Below, one piece after another: positions 8,201-17,708 of a DNA stretch of 18,314 nt. The stretch is from assembly GCA_015222795.1 (NCBI GenBank), contig JADFVY010000260.1:1-18314 (forward strand), given 5' to 3'. Position numbers and translations under genes: made by a program. Origin of the DNA: Pseudomonadota bacterium. Lineage in GTDB: Bacteria; Pseudomonadota; Alphaproteobacteria; UBA8366; JADFVY01. The notes under the pieces are model-generated. The model saw only the letters and a list, made by a program, of their open reading frames with translations, searched no databases and was not told the origin of the DNA. Numbering within the stretch: the first letter of the stretch is position 1; every line of letters starts with the position of its first letter.

Positions 8201-11200
8201 CGCCCCAACGGCGACAAGCGCTCGGTCATCGAGAATGGCGCGGCCTTCCATGACGAAGCTACCGGCAGGGTCAAGCTTATCGGTACGATCCAGGACATCA
8301 CGGAACGGAAACTGGCCGAGCAGCGCATAGCCCTTGCGCTGCAGCGTCTGGACCGCTCGCAGGAAGCGGCGCTGATCGGCAGCTGGGAATGGGACATCGA
8401 TACCGGAAAGGTATGGTGGTCGGACCAGCAGTACAGAAACTACGGCGCCGAGCCGGACGGCGCGGAACTGTCGATCAATGACTTTATTCAATATTTGCAC
8501 CCGGCCGACCGCGACACCGTGGAGGCCGGGACCGACAAGGCCTTGACCGGCGGCGCGGTTTTCGATCAGGAGTATCGGGTTATCGGCAGGGATGGCGTTC
8601 AGCGCGTGCTGTGGTGCCACGGCGTTGCCGAACGCGACGAAAATGGCAGGCCGGTCAATATGGTCGGGACCACGCTGGACATTACCGTGCGCAAGGATGC
8701 GGAATGGCGATTGGCTATTATGGCCGAAGACCTGAAGAACGCCCAACGCATTGCCAATATCGGCAGTTGGGAATGGGATATTCGAACCAATGAGGAACAC
8801 TGGTCCGATCAGAATTACCGGATTTACGGGCTTGAGCCAGGCTCGATCCAGCCAAACGGCGACAGTTTCCTGGACTATGCCCACCCCGAGGATCGCGCCA
8901 TGCTGTTGGCCACCCAGGACGCGGCCATCGCCGGCGGACAACCGCTGGAAGTCGACTATCGCAGTATCGGCGCGGACGGTGTCGAAAGGCTGATTCATGC
9001 CAGTGCCGAGGTCGAAAGGGACTCGGCGGGAAAACCGGTCCGCCTGGTAGGAACCGTCCAGGACATCACCGAGCGAACACGCATCGAGCAGGCCTTGCAG
9101 GAAAGCGAGACCAGATTGCGAGGCATTTTCAGCCAGGCGCCGATTGGTATCGGCCTCACGGACCTCCAGGCAAACCTCATTTCGGTGAACCGGCAGTATG
9201 CCGATTTCCTGGGCTATACCGTCGAAGAAATGCTTAAACTCACATACAGCGACTTTACCCACCCCGACTATTTGCATGCCTCGAACCAGCGAATCAAAGA
9301 GCTCCTGGCCGGCAAGACTTCGACAGCATCCATGGAGAAACTGTACATCCGGCGGGATGGAACCACGGTTTGGGGGCTTTTGACGTTATCGCTGATCCGC
9401 GACGAAGCGGGCGCACCAAAATACATTATCGTAGTCGTCAAGGATATCGATGACCGCAAACGCACCGAAGCAGAGTTGGCGCTGGCGACGGAACGCCTGG
9501 AGGAAGCCCAAAGAATAGCCAATATCGGAAATTGGGAGTGGCTGCCAGATAGCACGGATACAGTCTGGTCGGACGAGATGTATCGCATCTTCGGCATGGA
9601 GCCCGACTCTATACATCCCACCCACAACAACTTCTTCCAAATGACCCATGAGGACGACCGCGAAACGATTGCGGCCCTGATGAACGGCACCATCGAAACC
9701 GGCGATCCCTATGAAACGGAATTCAGAATTATCCGGACGGGCGGAGCCATGCGCCACGTTTTCGAGCGCGGCGAACGCTACATCGACGAGCAGACCGGCA
9801 AGGCAAGCATCCGCGGCATCCTGCAGGACATCACCGAGCGCAAACGGGTAGAAAAGGCCCTGCAGGAGAGCGAGGTCCGCCTCGACAGTTTCTTCAATGA
9901 GGCGCCAGTGGGCCTGGCCATCCTCGACAGCGAGTACCGCTACGTTAAGGTCAATGGGATGCTCGCGCAGATGAACGGGGCCTCGGCCAACGCACATATC
10001 GGCGAACGGCCGTCCGAAATCATGATTCCGGAAAAGGCGGAACTGATCGAGGGACTATTGCGGCGTACACTCGAGCATGGCGAATCGATCGACAGGGAGG
10101 AAAGCATCGTCCCTGGACCCGACGGAGAGAAGCGCCATCGGGTTTACACCCAGTTCCCGCTTTCAGGAGACCCGAAAAAGCCGGACACACTTGGCGTGGT
10201 AATCGTCGACATTACCGAGCGCGTATGGGCCGAACAGGCACTTCAGCAAACGATGGAGAGTCTGGCGGAAGCCCAGCAAATTGGACAGATGGGGAGCTGG
10301 ACCTGGGACCACGAAGTAGGGGCGGAATGGTGGTCTGACCAGCATTACCGTATCTTCGGGCTTGACCCGAAATCCACCATTCTGAGCGGCTTCGGTTTCC
10401 TGAAATATGTCCATCCCGACGACCGCGAACGGGTCGAAAAAATAGAGCGCGAGGCGATAGAAAACCACACACTCTTTTCTGTCGAATACCGCGTAATCTG
10501 GCCGGACGGGACCGAACGGGTCGTTTCCGAGCATGGCGAACAATTCGAAGACGGTCCCACTGGCAAACCGCAATGGCGGGGCGTCACACAGGACATCACC
10601 GAGCGCAAGCGCATCGAACAGGAGCTGGCGCGCCTGAATACTGAACTTGAACAGCGGGTCGAGGAACGCACGGCCGAACTGCGCGAAGCCCAGGGCGAAC
10701 TGATCAAGAGCGAGCGTCTGGCGACGCTGGGGCAACTGACCGCGACGGTCAGCCACGAATTGCGCAATCCGCTAGGCGCAATGCGGACATCGATGTATGT
10801 GGTCGAAAAGAAGACCGATGCCGATGACCAGCGTTTAAAGGCTTCAATCGATCGCGTGAACCGGAACATCACGCGCTGCGACCAGATCATCGACGAGTTG
10901 CTGGATTACACCCGCATCCGCGACCTCGACCTGCGTCGGGCAAACATCGACCGCTGGCTAGGCGCCGTTCTTGACGAGCAGAACACGCCCGCCGAAATAA
11001 CAGTGAAGAGAAAATTCGGCGCAAAGGGCGCGCGGGTTCCGTTCGACGACGACCGCCTGCGCCGCGCCTTCATCAATATTTTCGAGAATGCCTGTCATGC
11101 GGCGACCGATCCGCATAACGCGAATGGCGCAGCACGCCGGCCGTTGATTTCCGTGCAAACGAGTTTGCGGAAGAGCCGCGTGCAAATCGAAATTTCCGAC

Positions 11201-11413
11201 AACGGTGCGGGAATTCCGCCCGAAATCAGGGAAAAGATATTCGAGCCACTGTTCAGCACGAAGAATTTCGGGGTCGGACTTGGCTTGCCGACTGTCAGAC
11301 AGATCATGAAGCAGCATGGCGGAGGCATAGAAATCGGCGAAACCCGCGGCGGTGGCGCGAAATTTGCATTGTGGTTGCCATTGGCTGGGGAATTGGAGAT
11401 TGCAGACGAATGA
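5252..11413 (+). CDS. Giant cytosolic multi-PAS sensor histidine kinase (14 PAS modules)
   Basis: 2053 residues from ATG 5252. The frame is open back to GTG 5138, but the first PAS begins just after Met 5252; neither start has a good ribosome site. Residues about 12-133 are a classic PAS. Nine PAS_3-type modules of exactly 128 residues follow, starting at 134, 262, 390, 518, 646, 774, 902, 1030 and 1158. Then come a classic PAS (1286), PAS_3 (1413), classic PAS (1541) and PAS_3 (1668). PAS_3 modules share xxRL, IG(S/N)W, WSD, HPDDR, PDG and QDITER. A coiled coil (QRVEERTAELREAQ) leads to HisKA with H1835 in SHELRNPL, then HATPase with N1946, D1983 in DNGAGI, and GVGLGL. There are no transmembrane segments, so sensing is cytosolic. 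It has no own receiver. ATGA overlap couples it to the double-receiver gene. The ligands are unknown. Confidence 0.93.
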   Translation: MTVKLDQRSAAAGDLAAAILDSAHALVVTLDTKGRITSFNRACELLSGYEADEVVGTCIWDRLLPEEATSQIRQFFASLPDGGEVPEEHENAWVTRDGRRPIIAWNNSVVRNAAGEIELIVGIGVDITERRETADDLATAQRLARIGSWRQTVATREEEWSDQFYRNLGLEPGSCPPSIEKFYEHVHPDDRQTVRETVLRSIEEKQPYSMDFRVIWPDGSVRAVHEEDDFLFGEDGEVVTLIGTMQDVTESREIADKLAMTADDLATAQRFTRIGSWRQTVATREEEWSDQFYRNLGLEPGSCPPSVEKFYEHVHPDDRQTVFEKERRSVEEKQPRGMDFRVIWPDGSMHVVREENDIVLGEDGEVVALIGTTQDITESREIADELSLTADRLARAQQTAKIGSWEWTIATNREYWSDQMYRNLGLEPGYIEVSGDKFFEHVHPDDREGVRRAIQATTETGKPYSLEFRVVWPDGTERLVHEEGEALLGGNGETVALAGTLQDVTELRASENNLQRLTTRLEYAQRTARIGNWEWDAATDRQWWSDECYRVAGYEPGEVEANDESFFAVVHRDDVAMVREKSSAAGKAGEAYEITCRVNFRDGTERVIREVGFPAYDNNGIIVGQNGTIQDITEQYRAEQTLAETTHRLKEAERIANIGNWEWDPESDRLTLSDQTYRLLGLKPGERTLTNEDYIERLHPEDREPFRKLILESLATGQSCSTQYRVQDNDGAIRTFAEHWEFFEKNGGGRRLMRGTVQDITERKKAEQELADITHSLTEAQRIAHIGNWAWDAGNGDLVWSDETCRIFGYEPGKKKAGYDRFLSRVHPDDREKVRVTVEASREQQQPYDVIFRIIRPDGEKRVVHESGEYVLDAQGRVSGMTGTVQDITEQNAAERDLAETAQRLGAAAHLARLGDWEWDPESNRLKMSDETLRICGLGPEHGEVDNEFLMAMIPAEEQARILDVMDRAVCHGETYTNEYHIVRPNGDKRSVIENGAAFHDEATGRVKLIGTIQDITERKLAEQRIALALQRLDRSQEAALIGSWEWDIDTGKVWWSDQQYRNYGAEPDGAELSINDFIQYLHPADRDTVEAGTDKALTGGAVFDQEYRVIGRDGVQRVLWCHGVAERDENGRPVNMVGTTLDITVRKDAEWRLAIMAEDLKNAQRIANIGSWEWDIRTNEEHWSDQNYRIYGLEPGSIQPNGDSFLDYAHPEDRAMLLATQDAAIAGGQPLEVDYRSIGADGVERLIHASAEVERDSAGKPVRLVGTVQDITERTRIEQALQESETRLRGIFSQAPIGIGLTDLQANLISVNRQYADFLGYTVEEMLKLTYSDFTHPDYLHASNQRIKELLAGKTSTASMEKLYIRRDGTTVWGLLTLSLIRDEAGAPKYIIVVVKDIDDRKRTEAELALATERLEEAQRIANIGNWEWLPDSTDTVWSDEMYRIFGMEPDSIHPTHNNFFQMTHEDDRETIAALMNGTIETGDPYETEFRIIRTGGAMRHVFERGERYIDEQTGKASIRGILQDITERKRVEKALQESEVRLDSFFNEAPVGLAILDSEYRYVKVNGMLAQMNGASANAHIGERPSEIMIPEKAELIEGLLRRTLEHGESIDREESIVPGPDGEKRHRVYTQFPLSGDPKKPDTLGVVIVDITERVWAEQALQQTMESLAEAQQIGQMGSWTWDHEVGAEWWSDQHYRIFGLDPKSTILSGFGFLKYVHPDDRERVEKIEREAIENHTLFSVEYRVIWPDGTERVVSEHGEQFEDGPTGKPQWRGVTQDITERKRIEQELARLNTELEQRVEERTAELREAQGELIKSERLATLGQLTATVSHELRNPLGAMRTSMYVVEKKTDADDQRLKASIDRVNRNITRCDQIIDELLDYTRIRDLDLRRANIDRWLGAVLDEQNTPAEITVKRKFGAKGARVPFDDDRLRRAFINIFENACHAATDPHNANGAARRPLISVQTSLRKSRVQIEISDNGAGIPPEIREKIFEPLFSTKNFGVGLGLPTVRQIMKQHGGGIEIGETRGGGAKFALWLPLAGELEIADE
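5651..9106 (+). repeat. Nine-unit in-phase 384-bp tandem array (PAS modules 2-10)
   Basis: Unit starts, set at the codons before the conserved Arg/Asp-Leu, fall at 5651, 6035, 6419, 6803, 7187, 7571, 7955, 8339 and 8723. Every step is exactly 384 bp. Units 1 and 2 are nearly the same (about 104 of 128 residues identical by hand alignment); the others have diverged but kept their length. Confidence 0.85.
8723..10636 (+). repeat. Composite 765-bp repeat (384-bp PAS_3 plus 381-bp classic PAS)
   Basis: Starting points at 8723, 9488 and 10253 are each 765 bp apart. Each of the two full units is a 384-bp PAS_3 module followed by a 381-bp classic PAS that begins after ALQESE-x-RL (9107 and 9872). 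A single 384-bp PAS_3 module closes the array. Confidence 0.7.
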
Positions 11414-12146
11414 AGCCGTTGGACATCCTGATTGTCGACGACGACCGCGACCTTGCCGACGCCATCGGCGAGGCCCTGGAAATGGTGGGGCACAGGCCCA
11501 CCATCGCCTATAGCGGCACCGAGGCCATCGAGACATATTGCGGGCGCAGCTTCGACATGACCTTCATGGACGTGAAGCTGCCCGACATCAACGGCGTCGA
11601 GACCTTCATGACCATCCGCGAGATGGACCCGAACGCGCGCGTCGTCATGATGACCGGATACCGGATCGACCAGTTGCTGGCGCAGGCCACCGACAATGGC
11701 GCAATCAAGGTGCTGCGCAAGCCCTTCGCCATGGAGGAAGTCCTCACGTCGATCGAGGAGGTCCAGCCGAACGGACTGGTGCTCGTGGCGGACGACGATC
11801 CCGACTTCGTCGAGAGCGCAGAGCATTTGCTTGCCGAACACGGCTATGACGTCCTGATCGCGCGGAACGGCGCGGAAGCGATCGAGAAGGTGATCTCTTC
11901 CAACCCCGACTTGCTGTTGCTCGATCTGCGCATGCCGGTCATGCACGGCCTGGACGTGTACCTGGAGCTTAAAAAGCTAAACCGGCTATTGCCGACCATC
12001 ATAATCACCGCATACCCCCGCGATGAAATCAACGCCGTCAGCGCATTGAAATCGCTTGCCGTGACCGGTTGCCTGTTCAAGCCTTTCGAGCCGGAAGCGC
12101 TGTTGCAGGCCATCGCCGATATTCAGCGAGAGCGGGAAACGGTAAA

Positions 12147-12150
<4 letters not shown>
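11410..12150 (+). CDS. Stand-alone double-receiver response regulator (REC-REC)
   Basis: 246 residues. ATG 11410 overlaps the TGA of the giant kinase (ATGA), which fixes the start. Residues 1-120 form receiver 1: acidic DDD 10-12, phosphoacceptor D54 (FMDVKLP), T82 (MMTGY), K104 (LRKPF). Residues 121-246 form receiver 2: acidic DDD 128-130, D172 (LLDLRMP), T200 (ITAY), K224 (LFKPF). All key residues for phosphorylation are present in both. There is no DNA-binding, GGDEF, EAL or other output domain; the protein ends 22 residues after K224. It probably carries phosphate between the two kinases that flank it or competes for it. Its own stop overlaps the ATG of the hybrid kinase (ATGA), so the three genes are made together. 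Confidence 0.92.
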
Positions 12151-14519
<2,369 letters not shown>

Positions 14520-14880
14520 GAGACGTCGCCGGCAATTCCGGGCGATGTAGATTTGTGCGGGTTCGGGCGCCGGGGCATTGGGTGTTGGGGCTGGCAAATT
14601 GGAGTTGTGTCCAGACTCTTCTGCAATTTGGTGTTCATGGCATCCGGTGTTTGGCGGGCAAACTGTCGCGCCAGGCGAAAATGCCGCGCGGTCAGACCAA
14701 CAGTTTCCTCAGCGACGTGAAAGCCGCGTAAACAGCACCAAACCCCGGCGTGCGAGCGGCATGGTCGCCCGCTAACCCGGATTTCTTATGCCGTCCCTCA
14801 TAACACTGCATGGCGTTATCCGGGACTGCCCCACAATATATCAAGCGATAATTAATCGGCGCGGGCGGCCCCGCCACCGG

Positions 14881-14988
14881 ATGCCGTTTTCCGGCCCGGC
14901 GGAGCCCCCTTGAGCCAGCCAATCGATATCGAATTCAAAAATGTTGCCAAGCAATTAGGCGATCCGTTGCGGCCGGTGACATAACCCG
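14881..14988 (+). pseudogene. Frameshifted 5' remnant of a PotA-like ABC ATPase gene
   Basis: From TTG 14910 the frame reads LSQPIDIEFKNVAKQLGD, matching LNQPIDIEFVNVTKRFGD of the intact gene at 17709 (41 of 54 bases identical over 18 codons). The likeness extends upstream through the GGAG ribosome site and the ATGC-GTTT block (14881 versus 17679). After GGCGAT a one-base deletion shifts the frame and gives TAA at 14982-14984, although nucleotide likeness continues to about 14988. Walker A and everything later is missing. I therefore call it a dead partial paralogue; whether it arose by local duplication or is the stump of a second, older ABC gene cannot be told. Confidence 0.7.
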
Positions 14989-14989
14989 G

Positions 14990-15026
14990 ATCGCGCCCAG
15001 GGCCAGGCCCTGTATCGGGCCGCGAT
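14990..15026. terminator. Nested hairpin after the ABC remnant
   Basis: ATCGCG (14990-14995) pairs with CGCGAT (15021-15026), enclosing CAGGGC-CAG-GCCCTG (14998-15012). A T-rich but interrupted stretch follows (15031-15052). It is a possible intrinsic terminator or structured leader element. Confidence 0.35.
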
Positions 15027-15091
15027 ATACCTGTTTAGTTTGTGTGGTTTTTAAGCTCTACAAGGACTCCTCTCCCCGACAAGGATATTGC

Positions 15092-15113
15092 AATGCCAGG
15101 AGCGTCTGGCGTT
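15092..15113. terminator. Small hairpin followed by a T-run
   Basis: AATGCCAG (15092-15099) pairs with CTGGCGTT (15106-15113), with one G-T wobble and a 6-nt loop. A run of five T lies at about 15120-15124. This is a weak terminator candidate upstream of the chemoreceptor gene. Confidence 0.3.
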
Positions 15114-15318
15114 CTACCGTTTTTAGGTTAAACCCTTATAGGAAGACGTAAACGGCATCTTACCTCCAGGCACGCCAGCAACATATGGCGATTTCCGTGA
15201 AGGCGGAAGCCATGCAAAAGAGGCATCTCTTTAAACCTCGCATTATAGTATGTTTTGTTAACTTTTATGTGAAAAGGTCAGTGGAGTGATCGGTGGCCAT
15301 GCAGGGCGTGCGGACGAT

Positions 15319-15346
15319 TAAGTGTTAGGTGACGCAATGCCGATCG
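15319..15346 (+). promoter_or_regulatory. Candidate flagellar sigma-28-like promoter of the chemoreceptor gene
   Basis: TAAG at 15319-15322 and GCCGATCG at 15339-15346, spaced 16 bp, resemble the FliA consensus TAAA-N15-GCCGATAA, 66 bp before the ATG. The match is partial (spacing one longer, last bases differ). The GCCGATCG is also part of a 10-bp palindrome, which may be the real signal. Confidence 0.3.
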
Positions 15347-15411
15347 GCGGGATAATAAATCGGTTTATCCATGAGTTTAAACTTAGTGAGCAGGGATAGG
15401 AGAAAAAGAAT

Positions 15412-17436
15412 ATGACGACACAACCCGATACAATCGGCCAGCCTGAGCCAGTAAAAAGCGCGGCCGCTAAAACAAGTTTTCTCGCCAAATTCAGGATCGG
15501 GCGCCGGATGGGCGTGTTGACAATGCTGGCGCTGGCCGGCTTTGCCGGACTTGCCGGAACCTATCTGTTTGGCGACATCAAGATCGACACCGCGAACGAG
15601 GAAGCGACGAAACTCCTGGAAATGGAGGAACTCGTGGCGGAAATCAATGTCGGCGCCCTTCAGATGCGACGGCGCGAGAAGGACTTCATCCTGCGCCGCG
15701 ACATGAAATACGCCGAAAAATACCGTGACAACGCGAGTCTCGTCGCCGAGGAACTCGAAAAACTGGCGGCATCGCACCATTCCAGATTAATTGAGTCGCA
15801 GCTCGTAATCGCGGCCGAGGGGCTGCCCAGGCATATCGCGGAGTTCGAGAAACTGATTTCACTGAACGAAAAGCTCGGCTTTGACGAGAACTCGGGCCTG
15901 CAGGGATCGCTGCGAAAGGCGGTCAAGGAGGCCGAGGCCAAACTCGCCGAATTCGGCCTGGACGACCTCACGGTCAAGATGCTGATGATGCGCCGGCATG
16001 AGAAAGATTTCATCATGCGTGGCGAGGATAAATATGCCGCGCGGATCAACAAGCGGCGCGAGGAATTCAACCGGTTGCTGGCCATTGCGCCGGTCTCCGA
16101 GATGGACAAGCTGGAAATCAGCGGGCTGCTGGACAAGTACGTCGCAGATTTCCACGCCTATGCGGAAACCTATCAGGTGGAGAAAGCGTCGCGCAAGTCT
16201 CTCAGCACGATTTACAGCGAATTCGCGCCGGCGCTCGGCGAAATATACGAGATCATCGAGGTGAAGCGTGACGCGACCTTGATGGAGTTCAACGAGGTTC
16301 GCGAAGAGACCCGGGTCCTTATTCTGACCATCGCCATCGGCATCTTCTTCCTATTCGGCGTTTTGAGCCTGTGGCTGACCCGCAGCATCACCACGCCCAT
16401 CGGCCTGATGACCAAGGCCATGGCGGCGCTAGCCGACGGTGACAACCGTGTCGATATTCCGGCGACCGGAAACCGCGACGAAATCGGTGATATGGCCGGG
16501 GCCATGCAGGTCTTCAAGGACAATGCTCTTGAAAAGGTGCGTCTGGAAGAAGAGCAAGCCGCGGCGCAGCAGCGTGGCGAGGAAGAAAAGCGCCAGGCCA
16601 TGAACGAACTGGCCGACCGTTTCGAACGCCAGGTCAAAGAAGTCGTGGACGGTGTGTCTTCGTCGGCGACCGAGATGCAGGCGACCGCCCAGCAGATGTC
16701 GTCAACGGCGGAGGAAACCACCCGCCAGTCCGCCAGTGTCGCGTCCGCCTCCAACCAGGCGACCGCGAACGTGCAGACCGTCGCTGCCACGGCAGAGGAG
16801 CTTTCCGCCTCGATCGCCGAGATCGGCCGCCAAGTCATGCAGTCGGCCAAAATCGCCCAGAACGCGGTGGAAGAGGCCGAATCGACCAACGAGACGGTCA
16901 AGGGCCTCGCGGAGGCCGCGGCCAAAATCGGCGACGTCGTTAACCTGATCAACGATATCGCCGGGCAGACAAACCTTCTGGCGCTCAACGCGACCATCGA
17001 GGCCGCGCGTGCGGGCGAGGCCGGCAAGGGCTTCGCGGTTGTGGCCCAGGAGGTCAAGAACCTGGCCAACCAGACCGCCAAGGCGACCGAGGAAATCTCG
17101 AGCCAGATCAGCGCGGTTCAGGAAGAGACCAACGACGCGGTGGTCGCCATCGAAAAGATCCGCGGCATCATTGGCGAGGTCAACGACATCGCAACCACGA
17201 TCTCCTCGGCGGTCGAGGAACAGGGCGTTTCCACGCAGGAGATCGCGCGGAATGTCCAACAAGCCGCGAGCGGTACGCAGGATGTGAATTCGAACATCGA
17301 AAACGTGTCGCGAGCCGCCGGCGAGACCGGCACAGCGGCCGGCCAGGTGCTGAATGCGGCGCGGGAGATGTCCTCCCAAGCCGAAGGCCTGCGCGGCGAG
17401 GTCGATCGCTTCCTCGGCGAGGTTCGCGCGGCTTGA
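15412..17436 (+). CDS. Methyl-accepting chemotaxis protein with HBM sensor domain
   Basis: 674 residues; AGGAG at 15398-15402 supports the start. A polar N-tail is followed by TM1 (about 34-53), a helical periplasmic domain (about 54-300), TM2 (about 302-322), HAMP (about 323-375) and the cytoplasmic signalling domain with the conserved hairpin tip around 515-550 (DIAGQTNLLALNATIEAARA). The sensor carries two copies of a motif, MRRREKDFILR (85-95) and MRRHEKDFIMR (193-203), which mark the helical bimodular (HBM) domain, one per bundle. Known HBM receptors of the McpS type bind small organic acids; the ligand here is unknown. The signalling domain would act on CheA/CheW at the cell pole. The C-terminus (EVRAA) has no CheR-binding pentapeptide. 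It appears to be a single-gene unit, closed by a terminator. Confidence 0.94.
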   Translation: MTTQPDTIGQPEPVKSAAAKTSFLAKFRIGRRMGVLTMLALAGFAGLAGTYLFGDIKIDTANEEATKLLEMEELVAEINVGALQMRRREKDFILRRDMKYAEKYRDNASLVAEELEKLAASHHSRLIESQLVIAAEGLPRHIAEFEKLISLNEKLGFDENSGLQGSLRKAVKEAEAKLAEFGLDDLTVKMLMMRRHEKDFIMRGEDKYAARINKRREEFNRLLAIAPVSEMDKLEISGLLDKYVADFHAYAETYQVEKASRKSLSTIYSEFAPALGEIYEIIEVKRDATLMEFNEVREETRVLILTIAIGIFFLFGVLSLWLTRSITTPIGLMTKAMAALADGDNRVDIPATGNRDEIGDMAGAMQVFKDNALEKVRLEEEQAAAQQRGEEEKRQAMNELADRFERQVKEVVDGVSSSATEMQATAQQMSSTAEETTRQSASVASASNQATANVQTVAATAEELSASIAEIGRQVMQSAKIAQNAVEEAESTNETVKGLAEAAAKIGDVVNLINDIAGQTNLLALNATIEAARAGEAGKGFAVVAQEVKNLANQTAKATEEISSQISAVQEETNDAVVAIEKIRGIIGEVNDIATTISSAVEEQGVSTQEIARNVQQAASGTQDVNSNIENVSRAAGETGTAAGQVLNAAREMSSQAEGLRGEVDRFLGEVRAA

Positions 17437-17477
17437 TCCGCGGAGACTGAACCGCACTCCCAATATGGATCGTCCCA

Positions 17478-17518
17478 GGCCCGCCGGTTTACACACCGGC
17501 GGGCCGCTTTTTTGTTTT
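17478..17518 (+). terminator. Rho-independent terminator of the chemoreceptor gene
   Basis: GGCCCGCCGGT (17478-17488) pairs perfectly over 11 bp with ACCGGCGGGCC (17495-17505) around a 6-nt loop, and is followed at once by GC then TTTTTTGTTTT. It lies 42 bp after the stop codon. This is the clearest terminator in the window. Confidence 0.93.
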
Positions 17519-17539
17519 CGGCGCATCGGTTGGTGACGC

Positions 17540-17568
17540 TTGTTGGCTGGTGCATCACGTTATATGAT
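17540..17568 (+). promoter_or_regulatory. Candidate sigma-70-type promoter of the ABC ATPase gene
   Basis: TTGTTG (17540-17545) and TATGAT (17563-17568) are 17 bp apart, just after the terminator and about 140 bp before the TTG start of the ABC gene. The long leader between them is AT-rich, then GC-rich. Consensus match only. Confidence 0.4.
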
Positions 17569-17708
17569 CCCTGTTCCGTATTGCTAAACCGTACATATCC
17601 GATACAAGCGGGCTTGCCTCTGATGAAAATATATTTATCATGCGCTAATATAGCGGGGCGGGACAGCTCCGCCGCCGCATGCTGTTTCCCGACCCGACGG
17701 AGTCCAGG

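Larger units (their letters stand above)
14520..15411. other. Long non-coding stretch between the hybrid kinase and the chemoreceptor gene
   Basis: About 890 bp. 14520-14830: no gene I can support; a 65-codon open frame at 14578-14775 has no recognisable product or ribosome site. 14835-14988: similarity to the 5' region of the ABC ATPase gene at 17709. 14990-15113: two hairpins. 15114-15411: AT-richer leader of the chemoreceptor gene with the 10-bp palindromes GCCGATCGGC (15339-15348) and AGTTTAAACT (15374-15383). Confidence 0.5.

Noticed and set aside
5165..9277. A 1370-codon open frame on the - strand opposite the giant kinase
   Set aside because: It mirrors the PAS repeat: because the unit length is a multiple of three, a reverse frame open in one GC-rich unit is open in all. 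The + strand reading has clear PAS, HisKA and HATPase domains; the reverse translation shows no recognisable domain.
5651..10636. CRISPR array or satellite repeat
   Set aside because: The repeats are 384 bp, coding, diverged and without spacers; they are protein domains.
14578..14775. A 65-codon + strand frame after the hybrid kinase
   Set aside because: No Shine-Dalgarno, Arg/Ser/Pro-rich translation, no family recognised; best left as non-coding.
14520..15411. tRNA, riboswitch or other known structured RNA in the long gap
   Set aside because: I looked for cloverleaf arms and a T-loop and for known riboswitch cores, and found only simple hairpins.
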